The notes under the pieces: model-generated
Seen by the model: only the letters and a program-made list of their open reading frames with translations
What the model was told of the DNA's origin: nothing
The model's database searches: none
Assembly: GCA_038107835.1 (NCBI GenBank)
Contig: JAYNHH010000007.1
Location: 30,667-94,666, forward strand
Direction: 5' to 3'
DNA from: MED-G116 sp038107835
GTDB taxonomy: Bacteria > Pseudomonadota > Alphaproteobacteria > Puniceispirillales > Puniceispirillaceae
DNA length: 64,000 nt
Shown: piece after piece, positions 54,539-62,934 of the stretch
Numbering within the stretch: position 1 is the stretch's first letter
How the letters are laid out: each line of letters opens with the position of its first letter
Program-made: the position numbers and the translations under genes

Positions 54539-55756
54539 ATGACCACTCATTCCTCCAAACCGCAGGACACCGCCACTGACTATGCCGCCGACAGTGCGGT
54601 CATGAAGACCTATGGCCGGGCTGAAATTGCCTTTACCAAAGGTGAGGGATGCTGGCTGATCAGCGAGGCGGGCGACCGTTATCTGGACTGCGCCAGCGGC
54701 ATTGCGGTGAACACGCTTGGTCATTCACATCCAGCTCTTGTCGAGGCTCTGCGTGATCAGGCCGGCAAATTATGGCACACGTCAAACCTCTACCGCATTC
54801 CCGGTCAGGAGCGCGTTGCCAGGAAACTGGCGGCGCTCTCGGGGCTGGATCAGGTGTTTTTCTGCAATTCAGGTGTCGAGGCAACAGAAGCTGCGGTGAA
54901 GATTGCGCGACGTGCCTCGTATGAGCGGGGTGAGCCTGACAGGATGACCGTTCTTTGCGCTTCTGGCGCGTTTCATGGGCGCACCATTGGAATGCTTGCA
55001 GCTACTGACAGGCCTGCATTTCGGACCGGCTTTGGGCCGATACCTGATGGGTTTGAACATGTCGCCTTTGGCAATTTGAACGCCCTGCGTGATGCGCTGG
55101 GATCGCATGTTGCCGCGGTGATGATTGAGCCGGTTCAAGGCGAGGGTGGTGCCCGCCATGTGCCGGAGGGCTATATTGAGGGTGTGCGCGCGGCCGCCGA
55201 TGAATTTGGTGCCCTGGTGATTGCCGATGAGGTTCAGGCTGGCATCGGCCGGACGGGCACTCTGTTTTCGTTTGAGCCCTATGGTGTCAGGCCGGATATC
55301 ATTGCGCTTGCCAAGGGTCTTGGCGGTGGCTTTCCGGTTGGTGCCGTGATTGCCAGCAAGATGGTGGGTGACGCCATGACACCAGGCACGCATGGTTCCA
55401 CCTTTGGCGGCAATCCGCTGGCCATGGCAGCAGCGGAGGTCATTCTTGAAGCGCTGTCTGTACCCGGCTTTATGGAAGATGTTCGCCGGCGGGCAGACCG
55501 CCTCGAAGAGGGGTTGATGGCTCTGGCCGGGCGGCATCCAGACAAGATTGCCGAAGTAAGGGGCCGTGGATTTCTGCGCGGGGTGCGCCTTCACCAGACC
55601 TGCGAAGTTGGGGTGCTCGTCGCGGCGCTTCGTGAGCGTGGGATGCTAACCGTTCCGGCGGCAGAGAACACTCTTAGATTGTTGCCGCCACTGGTGATTA
55701 GCGATGAGGAAATTGCCATTGCCCTCGATCTTCTGGCGCAGGCGCTGGCGGAATGA
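54539..55756 (+). CDS. argD: Acetylornithine aminotransferase
   Basis: A 405-residue PLP enzyme of arginine synthesis, which may also act as succinyl-diaminopimelate aminotransferase. The PLP lysine is in IIALAKGLGGGFPVGA, with GVEATEAAVKIAR, AFHGRT and EPVQGEGG as further signatures. The start MTTHSSKPQ at 54539 is preferred; the in-frame ATG-like start at 54479 falls inside the preceding hairpin. argF follows after 46 bases, the normal alphaproteobacterial order. Confidence 0.95.
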   Translation: MTTHSSKPQDTATDYAADSAVMKTYGRAEIAFTKGEGCWLISEAGDRYLDCASGIAVNTLGHSHPALVEALRDQAGKLWHTSNLYRIPGQERVARKLAALSGLDQVFFCNSGVEATEAAVKIARRASYERGEPDRMTVLCASGAFHGRTIGMLAATDRPAFRTGFGPIPDGFEHVAFGNLNALRDALGSHVAAVMIEPVQGEGGARHVPEGYIEGVRAAADEFGALVIADEVQAGIGRTGTLFSFEPYGVRPDIIALAKGLGGGFPVGAVIASKMVGDAMTPGTHGSTFGGNPLAMAAAEVILEALSVPGFMEDVRRRADRLEEGLMALAGRHPDKIAEVRGRGFLRGVRLHQTCEVGVLVAALRERGMLTVPAAENTLRLLPPLVISDEEIAIALDLLAQALAE

Positions 55757-55802
55757 ATCTGAAGGCGACATAAGACAACAAGCAGGAAGACGGAACACTC
55801 AG

Positions 55803-56711
55803 ATGCGACATTTTCTCGATATCAAGGATTTTGATGCCAAAACATTACAGGCCATTCTTGATGATGCGCGCGCCCTGAAAACGGCGCTGCGGTCAGGCGG
55901 GGCACACCCACAGCCCCTTGCTGGAAAATCTGTCGCCATGATCTTTGAAAAACCATCGACGCGGACCCGCGTTTCCTTTGAGGTTGGTATTTCCCAGCTT
56001 GGCGGCTCACCGATAATTCTGTCAGCTGGTGACATGCAGTTGGGGCGTGGCGAGACGATAGAAGATACGGCGCGGGTGCTGTCGCGCTATGTCGATGCGA
56101 TCATGATCCGCTGTTTCAGTCATCAGCAGCTGCTGGATCTGGCATCGCATGCCTCTGTTCCGGTGATCAACGGTCTCACTGAACGGTCTCATCCCTGTCA
56201 GATAATGGCCGATCTGCAGACCATGATTGACTGCCATGGTCCGTTGGAGGGGCAGAGTGTCACCTGGCTTGGTGATGGCAACAATGTTCTTGTGAGTTGG
56301 ATCGAGGCAGCTGCGCTGTTCAGATTTGAACTGAGAATCGCCTGTCCTGATGGCTATTCGCCACCGGCTGAACTGCTGGCCTGGGCCCGGGCGCAGGGCG
56401 GTGACATCACCCTGCATGATGACCCTGTCGAGGCAGCGCGAAACAGCCAGACGCTGGTCACGGATGTGTGGATTTCAATGGGTGATGAGGAAGGTACGCG
56501 GATGCAGGATTTTGCGCCCTATCAGGTCAATGCCGATCTGATGAAAGTGGCTGCGGGCGACGCGGTCTTCATGCATTGTCTTCCCGCCATCCGCGGTCAG
56601 GAGGTTGCCGCAGAGGTCATTGATGGGCCGCAGTCAGTGGTCTTTGACGAAGCTGAAAACAGATTGCACGCACAAAAGGCGGTGCTGGCATGGTGTTTTG
56701 CTGGCAATTGA
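55803..56711 (+). CDS. argF: Ornithine carbamoyltransferase
   Basis: A 302-residue enzyme that makes citrulline from ornithine and carbamoyl phosphate. The carbamoyl-phosphate loop is EKPSTRTRVSFEVG near residue 50, with FSHQQLLDLA, the ornithine-binding DVWISMGDE and HCLPAIRGQEV near the C-terminus. The start MRHFLDIKDFDAKTLQ at 55803 fits the family. It sits between argD and hslO. Confidence 0.96.
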   Translation: MRHFLDIKDFDAKTLQAILDDARALKTALRSGGAHPQPLAGKSVAMIFEKPSTRTRVSFEVGISQLGGSPIILSAGDMQLGRGETIEDTARVLSRYVDAIMIRCFSHQQLLDLASHASVPVINGLTERSHPCQIMADLQTMIDCHGPLEGQSVTWLGDGNNVLVSWIEAAALFRFELRIACPDGYSPPAELLAWARAQGGDITLHDDPVEAARNSQTLVTDVWISMGDEEGTRMQDFAPYQVNADLMKVAAGDAVFMHCLPAIRGQEVAAEVIDGPQSVVFDEAENRLHAQKAVLAWCFAGN

Positions 56712-56784
56712 CGGTTGTGCCGCATGCATGCCCAGAGCTATGCAGAAAATTCCAGATAACCAGAGAAGCTCAAGGATAGTTTGC

Positions 56785-57729
56785 ATGACTGTAACGCCGT
56801 TGTCAGATGCGCAGATCATTCCCTTTTACCTGACCAGTGGCGCAGAAAATGTGGCGCTGATCAGGGGACGAATTGCCTCGGTTGGCCAGCCAGCCACGGC
56901 AATTCTGCAGCGTCATGCCTATCCTCCTGCCATTGCCAAGATGCAGGCCGAGGCACTGGCTTTGACCGCATGTCTGGCGAGTACGCTCAAATTTGACGGG
57001 ATCTTCACGCTGCAGGCAAAGGGCGATGCGCTGGTTAGAACCCTGTTTGCCGATATGACCTCGGACGGTGATCTGCGTGGTTATGCAGCCTTTGATGCGG
57101 ATGCACGAAACTCTGATGACGCCATCGCAAATGTGCCATCAAATGTGCCGCAATTGATGGGGTCTGGCCATATCGCCTTCACCGTTGATGAGGTCGCAAC
57201 CGGCGGACGATATCAGGGAATCGTCGATCTCAAGGGTGCCACGCTGAGTGATGCTGCGACCGCATGGTTTGCCAATTCTGAGCAGCTTGACACATTGGTT
57301 GTGGCAGCCTCGCACCAGCACGGTCAGCAATGGCAGGCAACCGCCATGATGCTGCAACGGATTGCGGCCGAGGGCGGCGAGAATGGCTCAGCTGCCGATC
57401 TGGATCTCAGCGACGATGCCTGGCACACGGCCAAGACTCTCATGGAGTCCGTGCGGTTTGATGAAATGGTTGATCCGCGCCTCAGCCCGGAGGCGCTGAT
57501 CTTCAGGCTGTTCAATTCCATGGAACCTCATGTGGCCCCAGCCCGCGAGGTGCGGGACAAATGCCGCTGCAGTCCGCAACGGGTTGAAAACATGCTGGGA
57601 CAGCTTGATCCGGCAGATATTCGGGATCTGGCGAATGCAGCCGGCTATGTAGAAATCATCTGCGAATTCTGCAAGACAGAGCGACAGTTTCACACTGATG
57701 AGATTGGCACGGTGCCGGCGCCGCAGTGA
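56785..57729 (+). CDS. hslO: Redox-regulated chaperone Hsp33
   Basis: A 314-residue chaperone switched on by oxidation. The zinc-binding cysteines are Cys260 and Cys262 (CRC) and Cys293 and Cys296 (CEFC), with a spacing of 30 residues as expected for the CxC-CxxC switch. The N-terminal domain (QIIPFYLTSGAENVALIRG) is typical. The ATG at 56785 (MTVTPLSD) was chosen; upstream in-frame sequence overlaps argF. argD-argF-hslO is a common alphaproteobacterial order. Confidence 0.95.
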   Translation: MTVTPLSDAQIIPFYLTSGAENVALIRGRIASVGQPATAILQRHAYPPAIAKMQAEALALTACLASTLKFDGIFTLQAKGDALVRTLFADMTSDGDLRGYAAFDADARNSDDAIANVPSNVPQLMGSGHIAFTVDEVATGGRYQGIVDLKGATLSDAATAWFANSEQLDTLVVAASHQHGQQWQATAMMLQRIAAEGGENGSAADLDLSDDAWHTAKTLMESVRFDEMVDPRLSPEALIFRLFNSMEPHVAPAREVRDKCRCSPQRVENMLGQLDPADIRDLANAAGYVEIICEFCKTERQFHTDEIGTVPAPQ

Positions 57730-57823
57730 TGGGTCGGTGGATTTGTGCTGTCTGCGTAAATTCGGCTGTGGATTTATTTTCTTTCATGCCGCATTCTTGA
57801 AACGGCTGAATGGGAGGCTCAAA

Positions 57824-58408
57824 ATGCGGCTCGGCTATCTAATCATCATGGTTGCGATGGGGTTGGTGACAGCATGTGGAACCTCAACCAACGGTGCAAA
57901 AGCCCCGCCGAAATTTGACAGTGGTGGCTATGCCGCGATTGCCATGAATGCCCGTCGCCTGGAGATTGTCGAAAACTGGCAGATGCCGATGGAAGCACCC
58001 TATATCGGTCATTTCCAGACACCCTATCCGAGCAATATTGTCGCTGAATGGGCGGCAAGCGTGTTGCAGCCAGCGGGCGGCAGTGGTGAGCTGATTCTCG
58101 ACATATCCAAAGCATCTGTGACAAAGGAAAAGCTGCCTCGCGAGACGAATCTGCAGGGTATTCTCTCGGATCAGCAGGATACCAAAATCAGGGTTGAACT
58201 GGTGGCACGTCTGATGTGGCTGCAACCTGTTGGCGGGGCCAGGGCGATGGTGAACCTTTCGGCCAGCCAATCAAAGACCATACCAGAATCTTCAACACCA
58301 AATGAGTTTGACAGGGCAGTCAAGGAAACCTTGCTGCTGGCCCTGGCGGCGCTTGACAGGCAGGCGCGCGACGAGCTGCAGAAGATCGATAATATAATCC
58401 TGCCTTAA
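57824..58408 (+). CDS. Conserved lipoprotein of unknown function
   Basis: A 194-residue secreted protein with a lipobox VTAC (Cys18 of MRLGYLIIMVAMGLVTACGT). The mature part has no domain I recognise; it contains YPSNIVAEWAASVLQPAGGS and VELVARLMWLQPVGGARAMV, suggesting a small alpha/beta periplasmic domain. The ATG at 57824 was chosen because it starts the signal sequence. It lies 94 bases after hslO. Its stop shares the palindrome TTAA with the opposing trkH stop. Confidence 0.72.
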   Translation: MRLGYLIIMVAMGLVTACGTSTNGAKAPPKFDSGGYAAIAMNARRLEIVENWQMPMEAPYIGHFQTPYPSNIVAEWAASVLQPAGGSGELILDISKASVTKEKLPRETNLQGILSDQQDTKIRVELVARLMWLQPVGGARAMVNLSASQSKTIPESSTPNEFDRAVKETLLLALAALDRQARDELQKIDNIILP

Positions 58409-59850
58409 CGGCTCCAGAACGCGGGCGTCAACATCACCAGAACGGTGAACAGTTCGAGGCGTCCAAGCAGCATTCCGAAGGCCATCACCCATTTTGCCGC
58501 ATCAGGTACGGTCGCGAAATTGCCATTGGCGCCAATCAGATTGCCAAGCCCTGGCCCTACGTTGCTGATCGACGTCGCCGCACCGGACAGGGCGGTGACG
58601 AAATCAAGCCCCATCATTCCCAGCAGGATGGACAGAAGAACGAAGCACAGAATATAGAGATAGAAGAAGCCCATGACCGAGTCCATGACCTCTGGTGCGA
58701 CTGGACGTTTGTTGTAATAGGCGAGAACCACGGCATGTGGGCGAAGCAGGCGGCTGATCTGCACCCTTGCTGTCGTCGCCAATACCTGAAGCCGGAACAC
58801 TTTGATGCCGCAGGTTGTTGACCCACCGCAGCCGCCAATGAACATGGCGATCAGAAGCAGCGTGGAGGCAAACCCGCCCCATGCTGAAAAATTGGCACTG
58901 CCATATCCGGTGCCAGTCATGATCGAAACGGCGTTGAAACTTGATTGCCTGATGGCCGTGCCAAGTGGCATGCCGGATGTGTTCAGATGCCAGCACAGAA
59001 GGCCGACAACCGCAAGCAGAAGTGCCAGAAACCAACGGACCTGTGGGTCCTGCAGAAGTGATTGCCAGCCACCGCGGACCATCGCCAGATAGTGGGCAAA
59101 TGGCAGGCTGCCAACGATCATTCCGGCGATGACAATCCATTCAATCGCGACCGAGTCAAAAGCGCCGATAGAGGCTGTTCTTGTTGAATATCCCCCTGTG
59201 GCAATGGTTGTCATGGCGTGTGCCACAGCGTCAAAAACCCCCATACCCGCAAAGGAGAGCATGGTTGCCCAGGCAGCCGTCAAAAACGCATAAACAAGCC
59301 CGATACCACCTGCCAGCTGGGCGGCCCGAGGCACGACTTTCTCTGCCCTGTCGTATGATTCAGTGCGGAACAGCTGCATTCCGCCCACTGACAGCATTGG
59401 CAAAACAGCCATCGCCATCACCACAATGCCAACGCCGCCCAGCCATTGAAGCAGCGCCCGCCAGATCAGAATGCCGTGTGACGCCGCCTCGATGTTTTCC
59501 AGAACAGTTGATCCAGTTGTGGTGATGCCTGACACCGACTCGAAAATTGCATCGGTGGGGCTGAGTGCCAACTCACAGAACATGAAGGGAAAGGAACCGA
59601 AAACACCGATAAGAAGCCAGGACCCGTTCGTGAGCAGAAATGCCTGTTTGAGGCCCAAATCAAAAGGTTCGCGCTGTGAGGTGCTTAACCATACGGCAAC
59701 GCCGACAAAGGCAGTCAAAAGGGCAGAAACGGCAAATACCTGCCAGTCATCCGACCCGAAATACAGATCTATCGCCATCGGGATCAGCATGGCTGCCGCC
59801 AGCATGGTCGTCAGCAGGCCAAGGATGTTTAACACAGGTGCTAGTCGCAT
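58405..59850 (-). CDS. trkH: Trk-type potassium uptake protein TrkH
   Basis: A 481-residue membrane protein forming the K+-translocating subunit of the Trk system. The selectivity-filter type loops appear as SVSGITTTGSTVL, AMTTIATGGYSTRTASIG, MTGTGYGSANFS and GAATSISNVGPGLGNL, the four pore repeats. About ten membrane helices are seen. The cytoplasmic gating partner TrkA is not in the window. Confidence 0.93.
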   Translation of the reverse strand: MRLAPVLNILGLLTTMLAAAMLIPMAIDLYFGSDDWQVFAVSALLTAFVGVAVWLSTSQREPFDLGLKQAFLLTNGSWLLIGVFGSFPFMFCELALSPTDAIFESVSGITTTGSTVLENIEAASHGILIWRALLQWLGGVGIVVMAMAVLPMLSVGGMQLFRTESYDRAEKVVPRAAQLAGGIGLVYAFLTAAWATMLSFAGMGVFDAVAHAMTTIATGGYSTRTASIGAFDSVAIEWIVIAGMIVGSLPFAHYLAMVRGGWQSLLQDPQVRWFLALLLAVVGLLCWHLNTSGMPLGTAIRQSSFNAVSIMTGTGYGSANFSAWGGFASTLLLIAMFIGGCGGSTTCGIKVFRLQVLATTARVQISRLLRPHAVVLAYYNKRPVAPEVMDSVMGFFYLYILCFVLLSILLGMMGLDFVTALSGAATSISNVGPGLGNLIGANGNFATVPDAAKWVMAFGMLLGRLELFTVLVMLTPAFWSR

Positions 59851-59971
59851 TTTTTAACCGCCAACGGGCATGGGCATGGCCGGATCGTAACACTGATCAG
59901 GTCGAAGATGCAAAACACCTGTATGGCCTGAGCGGTGAGCACCAGCCACACGCATTTGATTCAAGATGTGA

Positions 59972-60616
59972 TCAGCCCAGCTTTGTCTGTTCAAAAAACC
60001 GTCTGCGCAGGTCACTGTCCGACTGAAACACACCGGTAAAACGTGTGGTTACCATCGAGACATCTGGTTTTCTGACACCGCGTGTTGTCATGCATTGGTG
60101 CTGCGCATCAATCAGCATGGCGACACCATGTGGACGCAGTTCGGATTGGATACATTCTGCGACCTGCGCCGTCAGCGTTTCCTGCGTTTGCAGCCGGCGG
60201 GCAAAACTGTCCAGAACGCGGGCAAGTTTCGAGATGCCAACGACGCGGCGATCAGGCATGTAGGCAATATGGGCAACCCCCAGAATTGGGACCATATGAT
60301 GCTCGCAGTGGCTTTCCAGCCGGATGTTGCGCAACATCACCATGTCGTCATAGCCCTCGACTTCTTCAAAGGTGCTGCTCAGCAGGGACGCCGGATCCTC
60401 AGTGTAGCCTACACAGAATTCCTTCCAGGCGCGTGCGACGCGCCCAGGTGTCCCGATTAAACCCTCGCGGGTGGGGTCGTCACCGGCCCATCGCAACAGC
60501 ACTTCAACTGCGGCTTCGGCCTCGGACCGTGTGGGCCCTGCGTCGCCATGCGCCTTGCCCGGCGTTCCGGCTTTCAGGGCTTTCGTGTCGCTGTCATCGT
60601 AGGGAGTCATTACCAC
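59972..60616 (-). CDS. folE: GTP cyclohydrolase I
   Basis: A 214-residue zinc enzyme for the first step of folate (and pterin) synthesis. The zinc ligands are in LESHCEHHMVPILG and in the later CMTTRGVRKPD; RVARAWKEFCVGY and GISKLARVLDSFARR are further signatures. The N-terminal 35 residues are variable. Two start codons (MVM) are possible within three residues. The gene faces the 60.6-61.0 kb intergenic region. Confidence 0.95.
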   Translation of the reverse strand: MVMTPYDDSDTKALKAGTPGKAHGDAGPTRSEAEAAVEVLLRWAGDDPTREGLIGTPGRVARAWKEFCVGYTEDPASLLSSTFEEVEGYDDMVMLRNIRLESHCEHHMVPILGVAHIAYMPDRRVVGISKLARVLDSFARRLQTQETLTAQVAECIQSELRPHGVAMLIDAQHQCMTTRGVRKPDVSMVTTRFTGVFQSDSDLRRRFFEQTKLG

Positions 60617-60995
60617 ACACCTATTGGCTGTTCGTCTGCCTAATGGGCTTCCATGCCCCTATATGGCTAAACTACCGGTCAAAAGCAACTCAATATGGCG
60701 CAAAAACGAAGTGTGTTAACGATCATCGGCCCTGTGAAAGGCTGTCAAACCGAGAATTTCTTCTTGATGCTGGTCTCTGATTGGCGGCGATGCAGGCAAA
60801 AACACCGAATGTGCGATGCAATCGACAAACCATGGATATCGGGGTTGAACATTTCAGCCTGACGCGTTATACCCCGCGCACCGACGCAAATGAATGTCCT
60901 CATGCCATGGCCCCTGCCTTGCGGGCGGTGGCTGATTTGGGTGCCAATAGGGACATTCACGCAGCAGTCACAAACACGAAAAAAGGAGTTTACCC
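60617..60995. other. Intergenic region without a recognised gene
   Basis: This 379-base stretch separates the divergent folE and DJ-1-like genes. Short frames exist on both strands (about 74 and 87 codons) but they overlap each other, have no recognisable protein signature and run into the neighbouring genes. A minus-strand TTGACA at 60748-60743 has no good -10. I see no tRNA or clear riboswitch. Confidence 0.6.
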
Positions 60996-61508
60996 ATGCG
61001 AATGACAAATTTTGCTGGCAAGACAGTTGGCCTTATGGTGGCCAGTGGCTTTGATGAGGCCACTTTTATCGCAATCCAGAAGGCGATGCTGGCGGCAAAT
61101 GCAAAATTGAAGATCATTTCAAGGGACGCTGGTCTGACCAATGCTTGGAACGGCACCGGCTGGGGTATGTCCTATCCTGTGGATTCAACGCTTTCGACAA
61201 CACTTGCCGTTGATTATGACGCCCTGATCATTCCACAGGGCGATCGCCATATCGAAAAACTCTCAACCGAGGTTCACGCCAAGCGGATCCTGCGGGCGTT
61301 TCTTCGCGAAAACATGCCCGTGCTCATCCTCGCCGATGCGATCAAGATCCTCGACATTGTCGACATGGGCTATCCTGAATTTGTCGATGGCGCAAATGTT
61401 GCCCGGGCTGAAAATCTGGCTGTCACCAACACGGACGACATCGTTGCTGGTCTCGATTTGTTAAACGAGATTATGCTCGGTGATCAGGACGAAAGCCGCG
61501 CCGCCTGA
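60996..61508 (+). CDS. DJ-1/PfpI-fold protein lacking the nucleophilic cysteine
   Basis: A 170-residue protein with the DJ-1/PfpI (type I glutamine amidotransferase) fold: KTVGLMVASGFDEATF at the N-terminus, DYDALIIPQGDRHIEKL in the middle. The elbow that normally reads Ile-Cys-His is LILADAIKIL, with Ala113 in place of Cys, so the usual catalysis is excluded. The same loss occurs in the C-terminal domain of large catalases, which this protein resembles. The role is unknown. A GGAG precedes the start by about ten bases. Confidence 0.75.
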   Translation: MRMTNFAGKTVGLMVASGFDEATFIAIQKAMLAANAKLKIISRDAGLTNAWNGTGWGMSYPVDSTLSTTLAVDYDALIIPQGDRHIEKLSTEVHAKRILRAFLRENMPVLILADAIKILDIVDMGYPEFVDGANVARAENLAVTNTDDIVAGLDLLNEIMLGDQDESRAA

Positions 61509-61548
61509 CAAGGCGGTGCAGGCCCGCATTCGCGAGGTAGATTGCGTT

Positions 61549-61782
61549 ATGGATGACAGTCAGACACAGGCGAAGCTGGTGTCTCCCTGCATCTCGGTCT
61601 GCCAGATGGATGCGGAAAAGGGGCTGTGCCTTGGCTGTTATCGGACGCGCAGGGAGATTGCCGCCTGGCCAAGCATGTCAGCAGATGAACAAAGTGTTCT
61701 GCTGAGCGAATTGCGGACAAGGCGCGCCGCTGCGACCGGTGTGCGGCGGCGGGCAACGCGTCGAACAACCCAGACAGGTTAA
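61549..61782 (+). CDS. DUF1289 family small cysteine protein
   Basis: A 77-residue protein with the DUF1289 pattern: SPCISVCQMDAEKGLCLGCY holds the four cysteines, followed by RTRREIAAWPSMSADEQ. The C-terminal 20 residues are Arg-rich. DUF1289 proteins are suspected to bind iron-sulfur or zinc; the function is unknown. The ATG at 61549 was chosen as it gives the shortest complete domain. It lies 40 bases after the DJ-1-like gene and 12 before the methyltransferase gene. Confidence 0.85.
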   Translation: MDDSQTQAKLVSPCISVCQMDAEKGLCLGCYRTRREIAAWPSMSADEQSVLLSELRTRRAAATGVRRRATRRTTQTG

Positions 61783-61794
61783 AAAGGACAGGCA

Positions 61795-62811
61795 GTGAAA
61801 CATTCGGTACTTGATGAAATCCTCGCGGAAAAAGGATTTCTTTTGGCTGACGGTGCCACTGGTACCAACCTGTTCATGCGTGGTCTGGAAACCGGCTATC
61901 CGCCTGAGCTGTGGAATGTCGAACGACCGGACGATATCATCGGTCTTCACACTTCGTTTTTTGAGGCCGGTTCTGATCTGGTGCTGACCAATTCATTTGG
62001 CGGCAATGCGTTGCGTCTGAAGCTGCATGAGGCGCAGGACCGTGTCGCCGAGCTCAACGCTGCTGCTGCCCGTCTTGCTCGCACGGCAGCTGATGCTGCT
62101 GCAGACAGGCAGGGGCGCCGCCTGATTGTTGCTGGTTCGATGGGTCCGACTGGTGAGTTGTTTGAACCGATGGGTGCATTGACCCATGAAACAACCCGGG
62201 ATGTTTTTGCCGCACAGGCGAACGCTCTTGCCGATGGTGGTGTGGACATGTTGTGGATTGAAACCATGTCCAGCACTGAAGAAGTCGCCGCTGCGCTTGC
62301 GGCGGCAAAAGCAACCGGTTTGCCGGTTGCGGTAACCATGACCTTTGATACGGCGGCGAGGTCCATGATGGGAGTCTTGCCGCAGGATTTTGCGGTTTTT
62401 GGCAATGCCAACAAGGCGGATTTCCTTGGCGCAAACTGTGGCATTGGCCCTGCAGAATTGTTGCACTCGATCGCCGGTATGGGGCAGGCACATATTGACA
62501 CCCCGCTGATTGCCAAGGGCAATTGCGGGATTCCCTCCTATGTGGAGGGCGCCATTCACTATCATGGTACGCCGGCATTGATGGCTGACTGTGCGCTGTT
62601 TGCCCGTGACATGGGCGTAAGGATCATTGGCGGATGCTGTGGAACAAGCCCTGACCATGTCGCGGCGATGGCACAGGCACTTGCGAAGACACCCGTCCGG
62701 CCATTTGACGCGGCGGCGATGCAGCAGGCACTGGGCCAGCCTTGGGCGGACATTCCTGAAAATCCGGGTGATGCCGGCCGTCGCAAATCCCGCCGGAGCC
62801 GTCGGAAATAA
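61795..62811 (+). CDS. Betaine- or other methyl donor-homocysteine S-methyltransferase
   Basis: A 338-residue stand-alone homocysteine methyltransferase domain. The zinc ligands are Cys215 (GANCG), Cys281 and Cys282 (IIGGCCGTS), and the N-terminus LLADGATGTNLFMRG is typical of the family. It lacks the cobalamin domains of MetH, so the donor is probably betaine or a sulfonium compound; the exact donor cannot be told from sequence. The start is GTG with AAGGA upstream. A basic tail (RRKSRRSRRK) ends the protein. Confidence 0.85.
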   Translation: MKHSVLDEILAEKGFLLADGATGTNLFMRGLETGYPPELWNVERPDDIIGLHTSFFEAGSDLVLTNSFGGNALRLKLHEAQDRVAELNAAAARLARTAADAAADRQGRRLIVAGSMGPTGELFEPMGALTHETTRDVFAAQANALADGGVDMLWIETMSSTEEVAAALAAAKATGLPVAVTMTFDTAARSMMGVLPQDFAVFGNANKADFLGANCGIGPAELLHSIAGMGQAHIDTPLIAKGNCGIPSYVEGAIHYHGTPALMADCALFARDMGVRIIGGCCGTSPDHVAAMAQALAKTPVRPFDAAAMQQALGQPWADIPENPGDAGRRKSRRSRRK

Positions 62812-62859
62812 CGCTGCAACGCGGATTCTGACACCATTTGCGCCCCGGCGAAATGCCGG

Positions 62860-62888
62860 TTGCAGTCTCGGTTCATAATTTGCATACT
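62860..62888 (+). promoter_or_regulatory. aspS: Candidate promoter for aspS
   Basis: TTGCAG (62860-62865), a 17-base spacer and CATACT (62883-62888) lie about 47 bases upstream of the aspS start. The match to sigma-70 is moderate. Confidence 0.4.
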
Positions 62889-62934
62889 GCGCCCGTTTTT
62901 ACGTCCCTTCTGGGTCTTTTCTGGAGCCATGACC

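Noticed and set aside
60743..60748. Minus-strand TTGACA as the folE promoter
   Set aside because: The hexamers 16-18 bases downstream do not resemble TATAAT.
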